13,090 nt of DNA from assembly GCA_001430745.1 (NCBI GenBank), contig KQ482032.1, positions 1,058,535 through 1,071,624 on the forward strand. The letters are read 5' to 3'. The translations under genes were made by a program, and so were the position numbers. The notes beneath the pieces are model-generated. The model did no database searches. It was given only the letters and a program-made list of their open reading frames with translations, and was not told where the DNA came from. This DNA is from Auxenochlorella pyrenoidosa. Its lineage: Eukaryota > Chlorophyta > Trebouxiophyceae > Chlorellales > Chlorellaceae. Position 1 is the stretch's first letter; every line of letters starts with the position of its first letter. Positions 9,078-13,090 of the stretch are shown piece after piece.

Positions 9078-9410
9078 TGGGGGCGAGTTGGATGGGCGCT
9101 CAAAACGACGTGATGACTGCTGAACAGGGGGCCTAGCGCAGAGGGCGGGGGAGGGGTTCTGTAGGCAGCTTCTGACACCGCCTGCAACCCCCCACAAGGA
9201 CTCGCCATGGCTGCGGCAAGGCTCTGCACGCTCAGTGGACGGCAGGCACGCCATGCTCCAAGGGCCAATTTGTGCATCTGAAGGGCCGGGGCTGGGAAAC
9301 TCGGGACACACGCTGCCCGCCCGGGCACGGGGCGGGCTGGGAGGGACGGATTCGGGGATGGGGGATGGCTTCACTCGTTGGAAAGGGGCGCTGACAGCCC
9401 CACCGGCTGC

Positions 9411-11611
9411 TCACTTGGGCTGCTGCCGTGCAGGTGCGCCCTGCATTTTGACGGTGCGGATTGCCGGCTGCTGCCACTCGCTGGCAATGCGGTAGGACAG
9501 GCCGCCGGGCCCGGCGCGGTGAAGGACGGCTGCGGGGCTGGTGGGTGGCAGGGGCGGTAGCGGCTCTGACACCGCACGCACCGCACGGCCCGGCTCATCG
9601 CAGCTGCCTGGCGGCCGCTGGTGCTCTGGGGAGGAGGCGCGACGGCCTGTCGCCGCCAGGCTGGAACTCAGCAGCGACTTGCGGACCAGGGCGGGAGGCG
9701 CCTGCGCGGCGCCGCCACTGCCAGCTTCCTGCTTGGCACTGCCTGCGGGGGCATCCAAGGCGCCTGCGCCGCGCTCCACCGCCTGTGCGGCAGCGGTCTG
9801 TTGGCTGAACAGCACGTCCGAGGCGCCGCGCAGCACCGCGCGCGGCGAGGCGTCATCCCCAGAGAAGGCCGCAGGCGTGACCGAGCCCGAGGCGGCCTCG
9901 CTGATGGGCTGCAGCACCTCGTACGGCGCCTGCTGCCGCGCGACCGCCACGGCCGCGGCGGCGGCCACCGAGGCTGCGCTGATGGCAGCCAGCGGGAAGA
10001 GCGGCTCTGGCGAGTTGGCTCGGGGCGAGGCGTAAGGTGACAGGTCGTAGTCACGCACCTTGGAGGGCAGCCACCTGGTGGGGTGGGCAGACGAGGCAGG
10101 GGGAGGCTGCGCAGGTGAGGGGCAGCCTCCATGGAACAGAGGACAAGCCAGGGATTAGAAAGGCAGGCCCGACCAGGCGGCAGCAGCCAACATCACAGGC
10201 CCAGGGCTGCGGACCCTGCTGTCAACATGCAGCCACACCCCTCGAGGCCCACCAACCCCTCGGCCTCACTTGCTCAGCAGGCTCTTGCTGTGCCGCCAGG
10301 GCGGCAGGCTGAGGCCATGGTGCTCGAAAGCCAGGCTCATCTCCGCGCACAGCAGCTGCACCAGGGCCGTGATCTGCTCTGCGCTGGCCACGAGCACCGA
10401 AGGCAACATGGACAGCAAGCCGCTGTAACGCGGTGTGGGGTGGCTGATCTCAAACTGCTCCCGGAAGTGCGGCTGCGTAGGCATGGGAGGGGTGTACGGG
10501 GCCAGCGGGTAAGCCAGGACCGCTCGAGCCAACCAAGCGTGCCAGCTAATGCTCACAAACAGCAGCAGGTGGAGGGTGGAGGTCAGCATGCCGAGGCAAG
10601 CTGAGGGAGCCTTTTTTGAGTGGGGGTGGCAAACTGGCAGCAATCACTTTGGACAAAACTCAAGCTGCAGGTTCCAGTACCGCCGCACAGCCAGCTGTAG
10701 CGCTGCCGTACTGCAGTCTTGCGGCTGCTCCGAGAGAGCGCACCTCGCCAGCCAGCCAGCCCCCCGACCCACCTCAACGATGAAGTCGTTGCCTGCGCAG
10801 GGGCACTCTGGGGGCGCGGTCACCAGCAGGAAGGAGTGGCGCAGGTTGGAGAAGACCTGCACTCCCGAGCCGCCGCCCAGCGCCTGGCGCACCGCCACGC
10901 GGTACCCCGCTGCCGTCAGCTTGCTGGCCAGCACCACGCCATCCACTTCGCCGTCCTCGACCACCAGCACGTCCCGAAACAGCAGAACGTCGCGCAGCAG
11001 CTGCGGGTGGGAAGAAATGCACGTGCGAATGGACGGGTGACGGGCGGCAGCCGGCTGTGCGGGCGGCCGAGGGGGCGGGACTGCGGCGGAGGCTGGCCTG
11101 GGCCTGCCCCCCCACCGCCGCCCTTGCGCGAGACGCCAAAGTGCGGGACTGCCTAGTGGGTGCTGGGCCGGGTTGCGAGAAGCCCCAGAGAGAGACTTTT
11201 TGGCGGCACATTGCGGCATATGTCGAGCACGGGCCCGCCGGCCACCGCGCGGCAATCGTGCTCAGATGTGCCCCAAAAGGCCCTACGGCTCACCCGGCTA
11301 GAGAAGGGGCCCCGAGGCTTGAGCAGCGGCGCAATGGCCGTCTCTAGCAGCTCAAGCTGGGCTCCCAGGGCCGCCTGCTGCTCTCGTTGGGCCAAGGGCG
11401 ACTCATCGACTGCATCCAGGGGCGGGGGGGAGCAGCAGTTGAGGGACATTGCAGAGGCGCGTTTCTGCCTTCCCTGGGCGGCTGGCCCTCCCTGGCGGGC
11501 AGCGGCGCGGTCGATGTGCTCACTTGAGAGGGAAAACATGCCCAGGCTGCCCGCCGGCAGGCCGCCCGGCCCCCGCGAGGCAGAGCTACTTCGCGCCACG
11601 GCTACTGTCAT
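9411..11611 (-). CDS. DUF506 family protein (PF04720, PD-(D/E)XK-like), function unknown
   Basis: DUF506 is a plant-lineage family with a predicted nuclease-like fold; its biochemical activity is not established. Four exons with matching phases (11611-11294, 11000-10773, 10472-10270, 10074-9411) give 470 residues. Family marks: LTAAGYRVAVRQAL (the usual GYDA segment), FIVEPHFREQFEISHPTP across the exon 2/3 joint (~178-195), YSGLLSMLPSVLVAS, and the diagnostic LSLPPWRHSKSLLSKW before residue ~252. The family usually has Asp where this protein has Glu in FIVE, followed by P-H in place of the common D-F approach. After the domain comes a ~220-residue Ala/Ser/Pro/Gln-rich tail with no recognised domain, probably disordered. 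The first exon (~106 residues) is also low in complexity and not recognised. The start is uncertain: in-frame ATGs occur at 11740 and 12028. I chose 11611 because the sequence upstream looks non-coding and a TTTAAA lies at 11766-11771. Confidence 0.85.
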
Positions 11612-12074
11612 GTTTGGGCTCAGCTCGTCATGTTCAGTATGTACGTGGTTTGATGGGAGAATGGGTGCGAAGAATGCCAGCGTCGGCCCGGCGGCCAGTT
11701 TGGACCGGCTCTGCTGGCTATGATGCCTACCAATGAGCATCTGCGGCTGCCGCTCTCCTGTCGGCTTTAAATTGCTCTTTGAGGCATGAAACGCCCTGAG
11801 AGCGGGGGGCGCCGGCGTTGTATGGAGGGGCCCAGAGGCAGGACCAAAGATATCTTGTCGGAAGCGCCCCTTCCCAGCCGCCCGGGCGCGCCCCACCAGC
11901 TTGCGTCTGGCCTGCTTGCCTGAGCATTTGGAATCCCTGTCGGCAGGTTTGAGGCAAGGCAGCGCAGGCAAGGATACAGGCGCATCGTATGTTTCATCTT
12001 GCCATTTCTGCGCAATCCACCGGTCCAATGTGTACTAGGCAGGATTGTGCTGCTCGATGCAGCAGCGCAACAAA
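11612..12074 (-). promoter_or_regulatory. 5' flank of the DUF506 gene
   Basis: This is intergenic between the CNX3 poly(A) signal and the DUF506 start. The only promoter-like element is TTTAAA at 11766-11771, about 155 bp before the chosen ATG. The DUF506 frame is open throughout (to 12028), so some of this could be coding. I see no other gene. Confidence 0.35.
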
Positions 12075-12079
12075 TTACA
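12075..12079 (-). terminator. TGTAA poly(A) signal of CNX3
   Basis: Plus-strand TTACA lies in a local AT-rich patch (about 12070-12110), roughly 238 nt beyond the CNX3 stop codon (12319-12317). It is the correct orientation and motif for a green-algal 3' end. The 12080-12316 stretch is therefore read as 3' UTR. Confidence 0.7.
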
Positions 12080-12316
12080 GCAACAAATTGTAATAATGCT
12101 GGACTTTGACAACAGCTCCCATGCGTAGCAGCTGAGCCTGTTGCTGTCATCAACACGCTTCTCAGGCCCGGCGCCTGGCTGCACGGTCGCATGCTCGCGC
12201 AGGGCTGTGACCCAGCACTCTCTTGCAACCGAGCAATCTTGTGGCGAGCAACCCATAACATGCAGTGCAGCCACGGGAGCTGGAACTCCGCTCTGGCACG
12301 CGTCGCGGCTGGCCGC

Positions 12317-12994
12317 TCAACTTCCCTGCCCGCTGCTGTCGCCCGCCGCCCAGTCGCCGCTCTTGCCGCCGCTCTTGGCCAGCAGGCGCAGGTCTGTGAC
12401 CACCACGCCCTTGGAGGCCGCCTTGCACATGTCGTAGACGGTCAGCGAGGCCACGGCGGCGGCTGTGAGCGCCTCCATCTCTACCCCGGTGGGGCCCACC
12501 GTGGTGGCGGTGGCGGTGACGTCCACCGCGGCGGCCCCGGCGTTCAGCGCCAGGTCGACGTGCACGCGCGACAGCAGGATGTTGTGGCACAGCGGGATGA
12601 GAGCAGAGGTGTGCTTGGCGCCCATCACGCCTGCGCGTGGTGCAGGAGGGTGGGGCAGCGACGCTCCTGGGGACATCAGGTGCGTTGCCCATGCCACCCG
12701 TCTGACCGGGGTGCTTTGTCACAAGTGACAGCCGGCGCTTGCCTGCCTCACGCACCCAATCTGGACTGCCAGCACCACGGTCGTGCAACTGCATGGCTGG
12801 TGAGCAAGCAAGCTTCCGGGCAGCGCTGCCGCCCCTTCGATAGCAGGCCCAGGGCCCACTCCCCGCTCACCCGCCAGCTGGGCCACCGTGAGCACGTCGC
12901 CCTTTGCCAGCTGGTTTGAGGCAACCAGGTCAAACACGCGCCGCCCAAGCAGCACGCGCGCCCCCGCTGTGGCGGTGCGCACGGTGGCCGCCTT
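12317..12994 (-). CDS. CNX3: Cyclic pyranopterin monophosphate synthase (MoaC/CNX3), C-terminal part
   Basis: MoaC converts the MoaA product (3',8-cyclo-dihydro-GTP) to cyclic pyranopterin monophosphate in molybdenum-cofactor synthesis; in plants (CNX3) this takes place in mitochondria. Two exons are visible, 12994-12871 and 12630-12317, joined in phase 1 by a GT-AG intron of 240 bp. They give 145 residues of a core domain near 160. The segment runs from [13 protein letters not shown] through [55 protein letters not shown] and [12 protein letters not shown]. The active-site set known from E. coli MoaC is present: the AK Lys, the LCH Cys-His pair, the GVEME acids and the Asp and Lys of YDMCK. 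Common family AKRT and LCHP here read AKHT and LCHN. The N-terminal MVDV segment and any transit peptide lie beyond the right edge; 12995-13090 is intron. Fusion to a MoaA domain cannot be judged. Confidence 0.95.
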
Positions 12995-13050
12995 CTGCAG
13001 GTGGGAAGGGAGCAAGGGGGCCAGGTGGCAGATGAGCGTGAAGTGGTGAT

Positions 13051-13090
13051 GGTGGTGGGGCTGGGGTGGGGGGTGGGGTGGTGGTGTGGG
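13051..13090. repeat. G-rich repeat (G-quadruplex-like) in CNX3 intron
   Basis: Blocks of four to six G separated by one or two bases (13057-13060, 13063-13066, 13068-13073, 13075-13078), followed by a GGT-rich stretch, all on the plus strand. On the gene's sense strand it is a C-rich pyrimidine tract upstream of the acceptor at 12995. Confidence 0.6.

Larger units (their letters stand above)
8448..9410. other. Interval between convergent genes: 3' UTRs, no confirmed gene
   Basis: This 963-bp stretch separates the stops of L2HGDH and the DUF506 gene. It is purine-rich on the plus strand and has no ORF resembling a known protein. It contains a TGTAA on the minus strand (8563-8559), a perfect 9-bp GC hairpin (8955-8978), and a symmetric TTATATAA (9070-9077). 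A 24-codon plus-strand ORF (9207-9281) has a strong GCCATGG start context but no recognisable product. It may hold two long, possibly overlapping 3' UTRs or a small unannotated transcript. Confidence 0.6.

Noticed and set aside
11612..12028. Extension of the DUF506 protein to the ATG at 12028
   Set aside because: The frame is open but the sequence lacks family similarity. It starts about 50 bp from the CNX3 poly(A) signal and passes over the only promoter-like element. Kept as an alternative, not as the call.
1..13090. Bacterial origin or a bacterial-type gene cluster
   Set aside because: MoaC, isomerase and L2HGDH-like genes also occur in bacteria. Here all five genes are interrupted by introns with GT(GC)-AG ends and coherent phases, and they lie in mixed orientations with organelle leaders.
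1..13090. Mobile elements, retroviral or transposon remains, tRNA or rRNA genes
   Set aside because: I saw no reverse transcriptase, integrase or transposase motifs, no long terminal or inverted repeats, and no cloverleaf or rRNA-like sequence on either strand.

Overview
The window is nuclear DNA from a GC-rich, intron-rich eukaryote, most likely a green alga of the Chlorella/trebouxiophyte type. Five conserved protein genes can be reconstructed. All are split by short introns (about 120-315 bp) whose phases match exactly. The best protein matches are to the plant lineage (plant-type rhomboid, DUF506, CNX3/MoaC). TGTAA, the usual poly(A) signal of green algae, lies behind two of the genes. 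Calling the organism chlorophyte is inference. That the DNA is eukaryotic nuclear DNA is seen directly from the spliced genes.

Layout from left to right: (1) 2999-1, minus strand: glucose-6-phosphate isomerase, 10 exons, running off the left edge. (2) 5513-3556, minus strand: a plant-type rhomboid intramembrane protease, 6 exons, with a plastid-transit-like leader. (3) 5807-8447, plus strand: L-2-hydroxyglutarate dehydrogenase, 7 exons, with a mitochondrial-type leader; it is divergent from the rhomboid gene across 293 bp. (4) 11611-9411, minus strand: a DUF506 (PD-(D/E)XK-like) protein, 4 exons, convergent with the dehydrogenase across about 960 bp. (5) 12994-12317, minus strand: the last two visible exons of molybdenum-cofactor protein CNX3/MoaC, running off the right edge.

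The genes do not form an operon or a known cluster. They are ordinary housekeeping or organelle functions: upper glycolysis/starch metabolism, membrane proteolysis, repair of a mitochondrial metabolite, a plant-specific unknown family, and Moco synthesis. I found no mobile element, tRNA, rRNA or CRISPR array, and no convincing new system.

The most notable points are at the RNA-processing level. There is a GC-AG intron in the dehydrogenase and a probable second GC donor in the isomerase. A perfect G-quadruplex motif spans an isomerase 5' splice site, and a 20-nt homopolymer forms a polypyrimidine tract. The 8448-9410 interval carries a symmetric TATA-like element and a poly(A)-like signal that the assigned genes do not explain well.
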